This document shows, piece by piece, positions 13,073-19,410 of a stretch of DNA of 19,410 bases. The DNA is taken from positions 1 through 19,410 of the forward strand of contig JBOHUX010000024.1 in the NCBI GenBank assembly GCA_050734915.1, in the 5' to 3' direction. Both the position numbers and the translations under genes were made by a program. Source of the DNA: JBOHUX01 sp050734915 (lineage in GTDB: Bacteria; Chloroflexota; Dormibacteria; Dormibacterales; Dormibacteraceae). How positions within the stretch are numbered: position 1 is the stretch's first letter; each line of letters opens with the position of its first letter. Below the pieces are notes generated by a model, which saw only the letters and a program-made list of their open reading frames with translations, searched no databases and had not been told where the DNA came from.

Positions 13073-14329
13073 ATGGTCGAGCGCGTGAATGCGGTCAGGA
13101 TCTGTGCGGTCGCGGCGCTGGCCGCGATGATCGCCGCCTGTGGATCGGAGGGCTCGACCAGCGGCTCGGGCAGTCCGAGCAAGGGCCCGATCAAGATCGG
13201 CATCTCGATTTCCCTGTCAGGCGATCGCGCCGCCGACGGGAAGGCGCTCCAGCAGGGCTATCAGCTCTGGGCGGACCACGTCAATTCCACCGGCGGCCTG
13301 CTCGGGCGCCAGGTCACCCTGGATATCGTCTCCGACGCCAGCAGCCCCAGCCAGGTCGTCACCAACTACCAGAAGCTGATCAGTGTCGACCACTGCCAGC
13401 TGGTATTCGGTCCCTTCTCGACCGCCCTCACCAAGGCCGCCTCGCAGGTGGTGGCGCGCTATGGCTACGCGTTCGTCGAGGGCGCGGGGAGCGGCCCGTC
13501 GGTGTTCCAGCAGGGCCTCCACAACGTCTTCTCGACCTCGCTACCCGCCATCAACGAGCTGCAGAGCTTCGCGCGGTGGATCGCCGCCATGCCGCCCTCC
13601 AGCCGGCCGGCCACCGCCGCCTACGCCACGGAGGACGACCCCTTCACCGCTCCTCAGCTGGCCGTCGCCCGCAAGATCCTGGAGACGGCGGGGGTCAAGA
13701 CCGTCTACAACAAGACCTACCCGATCGAGACTGCCGACTACGGACCGATCGCGGCCGGAATCATCGGCGCCCACGCGGACATCGTCCTCGCCGGCACCAC
13801 CCTGATCGACATCAGCGCCTTCATCCAGCAGTTCGCCCAGCAGAACTACAACCCGAGGGCCCTGATCGCGTCCGCGGGACCCGACCAGGGAGCTCAGTTC
13901 ATTCACGCGGTCGGCGCCAACCACACCGAGGGCGTCATGGTGCCCAACTCCTGGTATCCCGGCGCCAACTTCCCGGGCAACGCGGCCATGATCGCCGCCT
14001 TCCTGAAGAAGTACGGGGGCACGCCGGCGGACATCAGCTCCGACGTTCCCCAGGGCTATTCGGTGGGGGAGGTGGTGAAGCAGGCGGTCGACGCCACCCA
14101 CAGCCTGGACAATGCCAAGATCATCAGGTACCTGCACTCGGTCTCCCAGCTGGAGACTGTGCAGGGCCCGGTCAAGTTCGACTCGTCGGGCCAGAACATC
14201 GCCGCCCAGGCCCTCATCTTCCAGTGGCAGAAGGGCCAGCTGCTGCCGTTCGAGCTCAACTCGTCCAACCAGCTCGTGGCGGTTCCGCCGGGCACCTCGG
14301 CGATCGAGTACCCGAAGCCGAAGTGGTGA
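13073..14329 (+). CDS. Branched-chain amino acid-type ABC transporter substrate-binding lipoprotein
   Basis: The 418-residue protein has a short basic N-terminus, a hydrophobic core and a lipobox ending at Cys23 (AAMIAAC). A Gly/Ser-rich linker and a mature domain beginning PIKIGISISLSGDRAADGK follow. It is a type 1 periplasmic binding fold of the LivJ/LivK (HAAT) family, anchored to the outer face of the membrane to deliver ligand to the permease. Sequence does not define the ligand: members bind branched-chain amino acids, amides, urea or aromatic acids. It is the first gene of the importer operon. The gap to livH (80 bp) contains two strong hairpins that probably set the ratio of binding protein to permease. 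Confidence 0.93.
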   Translation: MVERVNAVRICAVAALAAMIAACGSEGSTSGSGSPSKGPIKIGISISLSGDRAADGKALQQGYQLWADHVNSTGGLLGRQVTLDIVSDASSPSQVVTNYQKLISVDHCQLVFGPFSTALTKAASQVVARYGYAFVEGAGSGPSVFQQGLHNVFSTSLPAINELQSFARWIAAMPPSSRPATAAYATEDDPFTAPQLAVARKILETAGVKTVYNKTYPIETADYGPIAAGIIGAHADIVLAGTTLIDISAFIQQFAQQNYNPRALIASAGPDQGAQFIHAVGANHTEGVMVPNSWYPGANFPGNAAMIAAFLKKYGGTPADISSDVPQGYSVGEVVKQAVDATHSLDNAKIIRYLHSVSQLETVQGPVKFDSSGQNIAAQALIFQWQKGQLLPFELNSSNQLVAVPPGTSAIEYPKPKW

Positions 14330-14332
14330 TAA

Positions 14333-14360
14333 GGATCCACTAGCGGGCTGCTAGGGATCC
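14333..14360 (+). promoter_or_regulatory. Intercistronic hairpin 1 (binding protein / livH)
   Basis: GGATCC-A-CTAGC, loop GGGCT, GCTAG-GGATCC: an 11-bp stem interrupted only by one bulged A, starting three bases after the binding-protein stop codon. It would protect the 3' end of the upstream message or partly terminate transcription. Confidence 0.6.
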
Positions 14361-14365
14361 ACTCA

Positions 14366-14385
14366 GGGCCGGCCGCCGCCGGCCC
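14366..14385 (+). terminator. Intercistronic hairpin 2, possible attenuator before livH
   Basis: GGGCCGGC-CGCC-GCCGGCCC is a perfect 8-bp all-GC stem with a 4-nt loop, five bases after hairpin 1 and 24 bases before the livH GTG. There is no T run, so partial termination or RNA stabilisation is more likely than full termination. Confidence 0.5.
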
Positions 14386-14409
14386 CGTCAACACCACCTG
14401 GAGGAGCGC

Positions 14410-15294
14410 GTGGGAACTGAGATAACGAGGGCGGTCATCGACGGCATCCTGACCGGCGCCGTCTACGCCCTGATGGGCGCCGGCCTCACCCTCGTCTTCG
14501 GGGTCATGAACATCATCAACATCGCGCAGGGCGTGCTGGTCGTGCTGGCCGCCTACCTGACCTACGTTCTCAACCGTTTCCTGGGCCTCGACCTGTTCGT
14601 CGGGCTCGCCCTGACGATCCCGATGATGTTCCTGGTGGGGGTCGCGATCGAGCGGCTCTTCATCCGGCGCCTGCAGAGCCAGGGCAACCGGACGGGCCTG
14701 TCGATCCTGGTCACCTACGCCGTCGCCATCATCATCGAGGGCCTGCTCACCGTCGTCTTCTCGGCCGATTACCTCCACCTCCACGCCTGGTACGTGGACC
14801 GGTCCCTCCCCATCCTCGGCTTCTACCTGCCCTACATCTACCTGATGGGCTTCGGGCTGGCGGTGGGCATGCTGGCGGTCCTATACGTGATCCTCTACCG
14901 GACCCGCCTCGGGATGAGCATCCGGGCGTCCGTGCAGAGCCGGCTCGGCGCCGAGCTGGTCGGAATCGATATCAACCGCACCTCGACACTGGCCTTCGGC
15001 ATCGGCACCGCCGTCACGGCCGCCGGCGGCATGATCTTCGGAGCGACCAGCGTCTTCAATCCCAACTCCGGGTACGACCTGATCAGCGTGCTCCTCGTCA
15101 TCATCGTGCTGGGCGGCCTGGGCAGCATCGGAGGCGCCCTCATCGCGGGGGTCGTCATGCTCGTCATCGAGGATGTCACCGCCGTGCTCTGGTCCCCGAT
15201 CTGGTCCAGCACCATGTTCTTCGCGGTACTGGTCGTGGTGCTGATCGTCCACCCCACGGGCCTCTTCGGAAAGCCCGAGACCAGGGCCCAGTGA
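14410..15294 (+). CDS. livH: Branched-chain amino acid-type ABC transporter permease LivH
   Basis: The 294-residue integral membrane protein has about eight spans. LivH hallmarks are GAVYALMGAGLTLVFGVMNIINIAQG (16-41 region), the cytoplasmic coupling region GMSIRASVQSRLGAEL (168-183) followed by VGIDINRTSTLAFGIG (184-199), and LGGLGSIGGALIAG (234-247). It pairs with LivM to form the translocation pore. It starts at GTG 14410 with GGAGGAG (about 14400-14406) as SD. It follows the binding-protein gene after two hairpins and precedes livM by 19 bp. Family call firm, substrate unknown. Confidence 0.94.
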   Translation: MGTEITRAVIDGILTGAVYALMGAGLTLVFGVMNIINIAQGVLVVLAAYLTYVLNRFLGLDLFVGLALTIPMMFLVGVAIERLFIRRLQSQGNRTGLSILVTYAVAIIIEGLLTVVFSADYLHLHAWYVDRSLPILGFYLPYIYLMGFGLAVGMLAVLYVILYRTRLGMSIRASVQSRLGAELVGIDINRTSTLAFGIGTAVTAAGGMIFGATSVFNPNSGYDLISVLLVIIVLGGLGSIGGALIAGVVMLVIEDVTAVLWSPIWSSTMFFAVLVVVLIVHPTGLFGKPETRAQ

Positions 15295-15313
15295 CGTTCC
15301 CGGTGTCCCGCAG

Positions 15314-16453
15314 GTGCGGCTCCTCCGAGCGGGCTTGGTGACCGGGGAGGCGCTGCCCGAAGGGGGCTCGTCCGCGGTGCCGGCATCCGGCCCGGGTCAC
15401 CCGCTGCTGCGCATGCGCCGGAGCGCGGGGTTTGCCGTCGCCGCCGTCGGCCTGGTGATGGCGATCGCCTTCCCCCTCGTGTTCGACAACCCCGCGATGA
15501 CGTCGATCGGGATCTTCACGATGATCTTCGTGTGCGCCGCCTCCGCCTGGAACATGTTCTCCGGGCTCTCCGGGTACATCGCCCTCGGGAACACGGTGTT
15601 CTTCGGCGTCGGCGCCTACGCGATCGCGATCGCAGCGCAGCATCTGCACCTGCGCGCCGACGACAGCGTCTTCCTGCTGGTTCCGGTGGCGGGCCTCGTC
15701 GCTGGCGTCTTCGCCCTGCCCTTTGGCTGGCTGGCGCTGCGCACCCGCAGGCATACCTTCGTGGTGATCACGATCGCGTTCTTCTTCATCTTCCAGCTTC
15801 TGGCCTACAATCTGGCCGGCCTCACCCAGGGGGCGGCGGGGATGTCCCTTCCCGTACCGCAGTGGGACCCCGTCTCCTACAACGCCCACTTCTATTACGC
15901 GGCCCTGATCGTGGCGGTGGCGACGGTCATCTGCGCTTGGCTGATTCATATCTCCCGTTTCGGTCTCGAATTGAGGACGATCAAGGATGACGAGGACCGC
16001 GCCCGCGGGCTCGGGGTCCTCACCGACCGGGTCAAGATGCGCGCGTTCGTCGTCAGCGGCATCTTCACCGGGTTCGCGGGCGGGGTCTATGCCTATTTCG
16101 TGGGCAGCATCTATCCGCCCGACGTCTTCGTGGCCAACTTCGACGTCACGATCGCGATCATGTCGTTTCTGGGCGGCCTGGGTACGATCAGCGGACCCGT
16201 GGTGGGCGCGCTTTTGCTGGAGCCGCTTCAGCAGTACTTCACCCTTCGCTTCTCCGCGAACGGCATCTACCTGATCGCCTACGGAGTCCTCTTCCTGATC
16301 ATCATCCGGTTCCTGCCCGCGGGCATCGTGCCCACCGTGGGAAGGGGGGTCCGTGCCTATCTGCGCCATCGCGCCGGGCGGAGGCCGGAGACGCTCCCCT
16401 CCGCGATCACGCCTCGCGACCAGTCCGGCTCGTTGCCACACTCACGCTCGTGA
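15314..16453 (+). CDS. livM: Branched-chain amino acid-type ABC transporter permease LivM
   Basis: The protein is up to 379 residues, with an N-terminal leader followed by about eight to nine membrane spans. LivM features are SAWNMFSGLSGYIALGN near residues 76-92, the coupling region TIKDDEDRARGLGV, VKMRAFVVSGIFTGFAGG, and LGGLGTISGPVVGALLLEPL near the C-terminus. It forms the second half of the pore with LivH. The start is uncertain: GTG 15314 gives a long, poorly conserved N-terminus and lacks a good SD, while ATG 15413 would begin just before the first membrane span. A basic tail of about 25 residues follows the last span. livG starts 16 bp downstream. Confidence 0.92.
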   Translation: MRLLRAGLVTGEALPEGGSSAVPASGPGHPLLRMRRSAGFAVAAVGLVMAIAFPLVFDNPAMTSIGIFTMIFVCAASAWNMFSGLSGYIALGNTVFFGVGAYAIAIAAQHLHLRADDSVFLLVPVAGLVAGVFALPFGWLALRTRRHTFVVITIAFFFIFQLLAYNLAGLTQGAAGMSLPVPQWDPVSYNAHFYYAALIVAVATVICAWLIHISRFGLELRTIKDDEDRARGLGVLTDRVKMRAFVVSGIFTGFAGGVYAYFVGSIYPPDVFVANFDVTIAIMSFLGGLGTISGPVVGALLLEPLQQYFTLRFSANGIYLIAYGVLFLIIIRFLPAGIVPTVGRGVRAYLRHRAGRRPETLPSAITPRDQSGSLPHSRS

Positions 16454-16469
16454 GGCGGGCAGGCGTCCG

Positions 16470-17273
16470 GTGAGCTTTCTCGAGGTTCACGACGTCAGCA
16501 AGCGCTTCGGCGGCCTGAGGGCCCTCGACGGCGCCTCCCTCACCGTCCGCCAGGGGTCGATCACCGGCCTGATCGGTCCCAACGGATCGGGCAAGACGAC
16601 GATGCTGAACGTCATCACCGGCTACGAGAAGATGGATGCTGGCCGGCTCACGTTCTGCGATCGTCACCTCGACAAGCCGCGGCCGGACCGGATCTGCATG
16701 CTCGGCATCGGCCGGACCTTCCAGCTCACCCGCATCTTCGGCAGCCTGACGGTGCGCCAGAACCTGGTCGTGGGCAGCCGCGCGGTGCCGCTGGCCCGGC
16801 GACGAGAGCTCTACAGCTCCCAGCGGCTGGACTGGCTGCTGGACTTCATCGGCCTGCGACGCCTTCATGACCAGCCCGGGGCCAGCCTTTCCTATGGCCA
16901 GCGGAAGCTGCTGGAGCTCGCCATCATCCTCGCCCAGGACCCCAAGCTGGTGCTCCTGGACGAGCCCGCCGGGGGTATCAACCCGACCCTCATCGGCCGC
17001 ATCGCCGAGCATATCAAGGAGCTGAACCGGAACGGGATGACCTTCCTCGTGGTCGAGCACAACATGGAGTTCGTGATGGGCATCTGCCACGAGATCACGG
17101 TGATGCAGCAGGGCCGGGTCATCCTGACCGGCGCCCCGGAGGTGGTCCGCAACGATCCCCGCGTGCTCGATGCCTACCTCGGCGGCGCGCTCGACGGAGA
17201 GCTCGAGGAGGAGGTCGCGACCGGGCCGCCGGGGCCCGCGCCGCCGGTCGCCGGCGCCGGAGAGAGCCTGTGA
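16470..17273 (+). CDS. livG: Branched-chain amino acid-type ABC transporter ATP-binding protein LivG
   Basis: The 267-residue ABC ATPase has Walker A GPNGSGKTT (36-44), Q-loop Gln85 in GRTFQLTRIF, signature LSYGQRK (140-146), Walker B LVLLDEP (160-166) and switch His197 in VVEHNMEF. The conserved GGINP after Walker B is characteristic of LivG. It hydrolyses ATP on the cytoplasmic side together with LivF. The start is GTG 16470, giving SFLEVHDVSKRFGG as the canonical N-terminus. The longer open frame upstream overlaps livM and is rejected. A Pro/Ala/Gly-rich tail of about 20 residues ends the protein. Its stop overlaps livF (GTGA, 17270-17273). Confidence 0.95.
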   Translation: MSFLEVHDVSKRFGGLRALDGASLTVRQGSITGLIGPNGSGKTTMLNVITGYEKMDAGRLTFCDRHLDKPRPDRICMLGIGRTFQLTRIFGSLTVRQNLVVGSRAVPLARRRELYSSQRLDWLLDFIGLRRLHDQPGASLSYGQRKLLELAIILAQDPKLVLLDEPAGGINPTLIGRIAEHIKELNRNGMTFLVVEHNMEFVMGICHEITVMQQGRVILTGAPEVVRNDPRVLDAYLGGALDGELEEEVATGPPGPAPPVAGAGESL

Positions 17274-18007
17274 CCGGTTTGCTCGAGCTGACCGGCCTGT
17301 GGGCCGGCTACGAGGGGGGGGACGTCCTCCGCGACCTGAGCCTGTCAGTTCCTGAACGGCAGGTCACCTGCATCGTGGGACCGAACGGATCCGGCAAGTC
17401 GACCATTCTCCGGGTGGTGAGCGGCCAGCTCCGGCCCCGGCTCGGCAGCGTCGAGTTCGCCGGCGAGCCCCTCAAGGGCCTCACGCCGGCCCAGATCCTG
17501 GCCCGCGGAGTCGTCCAGGTCGCGCAGAGCCACAGCCTCTTCCCATCCATGACCGTGCGTGAGAACGTGATCCTCGGCGGCTACCTGGTCCGTGATCGAG
17601 CCCTGATCGAGCGGCGCCTCCGCGACGTCGAGGCGCTCTTCCCGGTCGTCCACGATCGGCAGGGCGAGAAGGCGGGGTCGCTGTCGGGCGGCCAGCAGCG
17701 ACAGGTGGAGTTCGCGCGCTGCCTGATGCTGGACCCCAAGCTGGTCGTCCTCGACGAACCGTCGATGGGGTTGGAGCCGCGCATGCTGCGACTGGTCATG
17801 AGCACGATCCGCACCATGCGGGAGGCCGGCCGCACGGTCCTGCTGGTGGAGCAGAACGTCCGCACGGGCCTCGCCGTGGCCGACCAGGCGGTGGTGGTGG
17901 AGGGTGGACACGTGCGCCTGCGCGGCAGCGGGGTGGAGGTGCTCCGCAATCCTGAGATTGGCCAGCTGTATCTCGGAGGCTCCACGACGACCGTTCGAGC
18001 GTGCTGA
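17270..18007 (+). CDS. livF: Branched-chain amino acid-type ABC transporter ATP-binding protein LivF
   Basis: The 245-residue ABC ATPase has Walker A GPNGSGKST (37-45), Q-loop in VVQVAQSHSLFPSMTV, signature LSGGQQRQ (138-145), Walker B LVVLDEPSMGL (158-168) and EQN at the switch position (Gln195 region), the LivF-type replacement of the usual His. It forms the ATPase heterodimer with LivG. The start is GTG 17270, overlapping the livG stop. It is the last gene of the importer operon and runs towards the convergent LVIVD-repeat gene. Confidence 0.95.
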   Translation: MTGLLELTGLWAGYEGGDVLRDLSLSVPERQVTCIVGPNGSGKSTILRVVSGQLRPRLGSVEFAGEPLKGLTPAQILARGVVQVAQSHSLFPSMTVRENVILGGYLVRDRALIERRLRDVEALFPVVHDRQGEKAGSLSGGQQRQVEFARCLMLDPKLVVLDEPSMGLEPRMLRLVMSTIRTMREAGRTVLLVEQNVRTGLAVADQAVVVEGGHVRLRGSGVEVLRNPEIGQLYLGGSTTTVRAC

Positions 18008-18010
18008 CGT

Positions 18011-18030
18011 CCGCCACCTTCGACCGGCGG
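18011..18030. terminator. Weak hairpin between convergent genes
   Basis: CCGCC (18011-18015) and GGCGG (18026-18030) flank a 10-nt loop, directly after the livF stop and 21 bp before the convergent gene end. It may act for both directions. There is no T run and the stem is only 5 bp. Confidence 0.25.
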
Positions 18031-18051
18031 CCGACCTCAGTGCCCCGGAGT

Positions 18052-19251
18052 TCACCCGGCGGGTGCCGCTGGCTCCTCCAAGCGTGCTGCCGCCATCTGC
18101 GCGGCGAGCCAGGGCTCGGGCTCGAGGACTGACAGCCCGCCGCCGATCCTGTCGGTTGCCCACACCAACCCCTCCCGGTCGACGAAGAGGTCGTTGGTCT
18201 GAGGCACCGGCTGCCCCGGCGGGGGTTCCGGCACCCAGTGCGCGATCTCGACCGGGCGCACCGGATCGGCAAGGTCGTAGACGCGGACGCCGGCGCTGAA
18301 GTAGCTGACGAAGACGAGGCGCTCGCTCCGGTAGGAGCCGCTTCGGTTCTCATGCAGGTTGTGGGCTCCGAAGCGGAGCGGCAGGGCCTTGAACGCGGCC
18401 GGTGGCGGGGGACATCGCCCCAGCACGCGACAGTCTGTTTCGTCCGACACGTCCACGATGTGGACCACCCGGTCGGGCGCATCCGGGCCGTTCCGGACCT
18501 GCTCGTCCGTGACCACCACCAGGCCACGCCCGGGAAGCGGCAGGCAGGTGTGCGTCGAGCCACCCCCGGGCCACTGCACGTGGGCGACCTGGCGCGGCCT
18601 GGTCATGTCCGCCACGTCGAGGATGACCATGTTGGCATCGTCGAATCCCAGGTAGGCGCGATCACCGGCGATGAGGGCGTGGTGGGCGGCATATCGCAGC
18701 CGTCTGGGCCACCTCGCCGTCTCCCCCTCGCCCTGGCCGGGCCACCACCATCTCGCTACCTCCCGCGGTCGATCCGGAGCGCTCATCTCGAGCACCACCC
18801 AGATCCGATCCGAGAACCCGGGCGGGGTCGCCGACATGTGCGCGTGGCGACCTCCCGTCCAGACCACCCGGTGCACGCCGAGACCACCGGACGCCCAGAA
18901 GCCGATGCGTTCGGGCGCGAGGGGTTCTGTGAGGTCGTAGACGGCCAGGCCCGCGGAGAACGGCTCCGCGGTCGGGTCGCCGATGGGAAACCGCTCGTGA
19001 TTCACGAGCAGCAGCCGATCCGCGACCTGAACCTTGTGCGTGTGCGAGTTCGGTGGGCTGGGCCACTGGGCGGCCAGGACCGGGGCGGCCGGGTCGCTCA
19101 CGTCGAGAATCGACGTTCCCATGCCCGTGGTCCCGGTGTGCCCCACATAGAGGGCGTCACCTTCCCGCACCACCTGCATGCCGTCGCCGTGGCCACCGAG
19201 ATCGTGGTGCGCAAGAAGCCGCAGGCCGTGGCTGGACGCTGACGGCGTCAT
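18052..19251 (-). CDS. LVIVD repeat-containing beta-propeller protein
   Basis: The 399-residue protein is built from repeats of the LVIVD type: strand pairs such as TSILDVSDPAAPVLA (46-60), GLAVYDLTEPLAPERIG (101-117), MVILDVADMTRPRQVAH (208-224), HIVDVSDETDCRVLG (264-278) and GVRVYDLADPVRPVEIAH (321-338). Such repeats fold as a beta-propeller. Histidines recur at regular places (HGDG, HTHK, HRVV, HAHM, AHHAL, STHT, AHNLHEN), so a metal or ligand site in the central channel is possible. No signal peptide is seen, hence probably cytosolic. ATG 19251 overlaps a TGA in another minus-strand frame (TGATG), and GAGGGGG 4 bases upstream is a fair SD. Function unknown. Confidence 0.88.
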   Translation of the reverse strand: MTPSASSHGLRLLAHHDLGGHGDGMQVVREGDALYVGHTGTTGMGTSILDVSDPAAPVLAAQWPSPPNSHTHKVQVADRLLLVNHERFPIGDPTAEPFSAGLAVYDLTEPLAPERIGFWASGGLGVHRVVWTGGRHAHMSATPPGFSDRIWVVLEMSAPDRPREVARWWWPGQGEGETARWPRRLRYAAHHALIAGDRAYLGFDDANMVILDVADMTRPRQVAHVQWPGGGSTHTCLPLPGRGLVVVTDEQVRNGPDAPDRVVHIVDVSDETDCRVLGRCPPPPAAFKALPLRFGAHNLHENRSGSYRSERLVFVSYFSAGVRVYDLADPVRPVEIAHWVPEPPPGQPVPQTNDLFVDREGLVWATDRIGGGLSVLEPEPWLAAQMAAARLEEPAAPAG

Positions 19252-19410
19252 CAGACCCCCTCACCCCGCCCCGGCCCCTCGGGGGGACTCCAGACTCGCG
19301 CCGGGACCCGGTCTGCCGGGCCTCGGGTCGAAGTCAGGATCCCGGTGGTGACCGGGTAGGAGGCCAACCCACGCCGGCCGGGCTCGAGGGCGAAGCGTGG
19401 GGCGAGAACC
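19251..19410 (-). CDS. 3' end of an unidentified minus-strand gene (partial)
   Basis: A minus-strand frame enters from the window edge and stays open for 52 codons to a TGA at 19253-19251, whose A is the first base of the LVIVD gene ATG. The visible peptide includes APRFALEPGRRGLASYPVTT and ends EGPGRGEGV. It has a balanced, protein-like composition in its first half and a Gly/Pro-rich tail. The TGATG overlap, a pattern seen repeatedly in this window, is the main support. The family is not recognised from this fragment. A second minus-strand frame here is also open but arginine/proline-rich. CCCGGT-GGTG-ACCGGG (19341-19356) is a perfect small hairpin within the region. Confidence 0.5.
   Translation of the reverse strand, partial: VLAPRFALEPGRRGLASYPVTTGILTSTRGPADRVPARVWSPPEGPGRGEGV

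Noticed and set aside
14333..14364. Two GGATCCACT copies resembling a vector polylinker scar
   Set aside because: Only a short stretch resembles common polylinkers. The sites form a longer natural hairpin, and the flanking operon is continuous and in normal order.
15176..16441. 421-codon minus-strand frame opposite livM and the livH end
   Set aside because: Highly charged Arg/Glu/Asp/His/Gly composition mirrors the hydrophobic permease codons. Clearly a shadow.

Overview
The window is very GC-rich and looks like chromosomal DNA from a high-GC bacterium, probably an uncultured soil or sediment lineage. GTG starts are frequent and many neighbouring genes are coupled by ATGA, GTGA or TGATG overlaps. 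The bacterial marks are a lipoprotein-type solute-binding protein, a CCA-encoding tRNA-Asn and Shine-Dalgarno (SD) sites. The phylum cannot be fixed from sequence reading alone. No transposase, integrase, CRISPR array or plasmid origin is seen.

Layout. (1) 113-3362: an NAD(P)-dependent aldehyde dehydrogenase (-), a tRNA-Asn(GTT) gene (+), and a mercuric-reductase-like FAD/NAD(P) disulfide oxidoreductase (-). (2) 3401-7027: a tightly coupled four-gene operon (+). It encodes a CDP-alcohol phosphatidyltransferase, a large cysteine-rich radical SAM enzyme of the tetraether-synthase (Tes, MJ0619-like) family, a cysteine-containing class I SAM methyltransferase, and an isoprenylcysteine-methyltransferase-like integral membrane methyltransferase. 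This is the most interesting part of the window: a candidate bacterial membrane-lipid remodelling system. (3) 7321-9111: a COG4705-type multipass membrane protein, a YbjQ-family protein and a small coupled single-span protein. (4) 9174-13072: a fumarylacetoacetate-hydrolase-family enzyme (+) whose 3' end overlaps a convergent pair of hydrolases (alpha/beta hydrolase and CocE/NonD, -), then a divergent promoter region. (5) 13073-18007: a complete branched-chain-amino-acid-type ABC importer (binding lipoprotein, LivH, LivM, LivG, LivF), with two stable hairpins between the binding-protein and permease genes. (6) 18052-19410: an LVIVD-repeat beta-propeller protein (-), translationally coupled to the 3' end of a further minus-strand gene that leaves the window.

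How the parts may work together (inference). The operon in (2) combines a phospholipid headgroup transferase, an enzyme family that joins lipid chains by C-C bonds, and two methyltransferases, which points to a modified membrane lipid. The flavoprotein divergent from it is a possible reductant source, but this is not shown. Regions (4) and (5) look like an uptake-and-degradation module: the importer is divergent from the hydrolases, with FAH-family and aldehyde dehydrogenase enzymes available for downstream catabolism. The imported compound cannot be named.

Regulation. The hexamer TAGAAT recurs in intergenic DNA at -10-like positions (1613-1618 -, 1642-1647 +, 7186-7191 +, 8478-8483 +). The transporter has a better promoter candidate (TTGACC/TATACT, 12911-12937).
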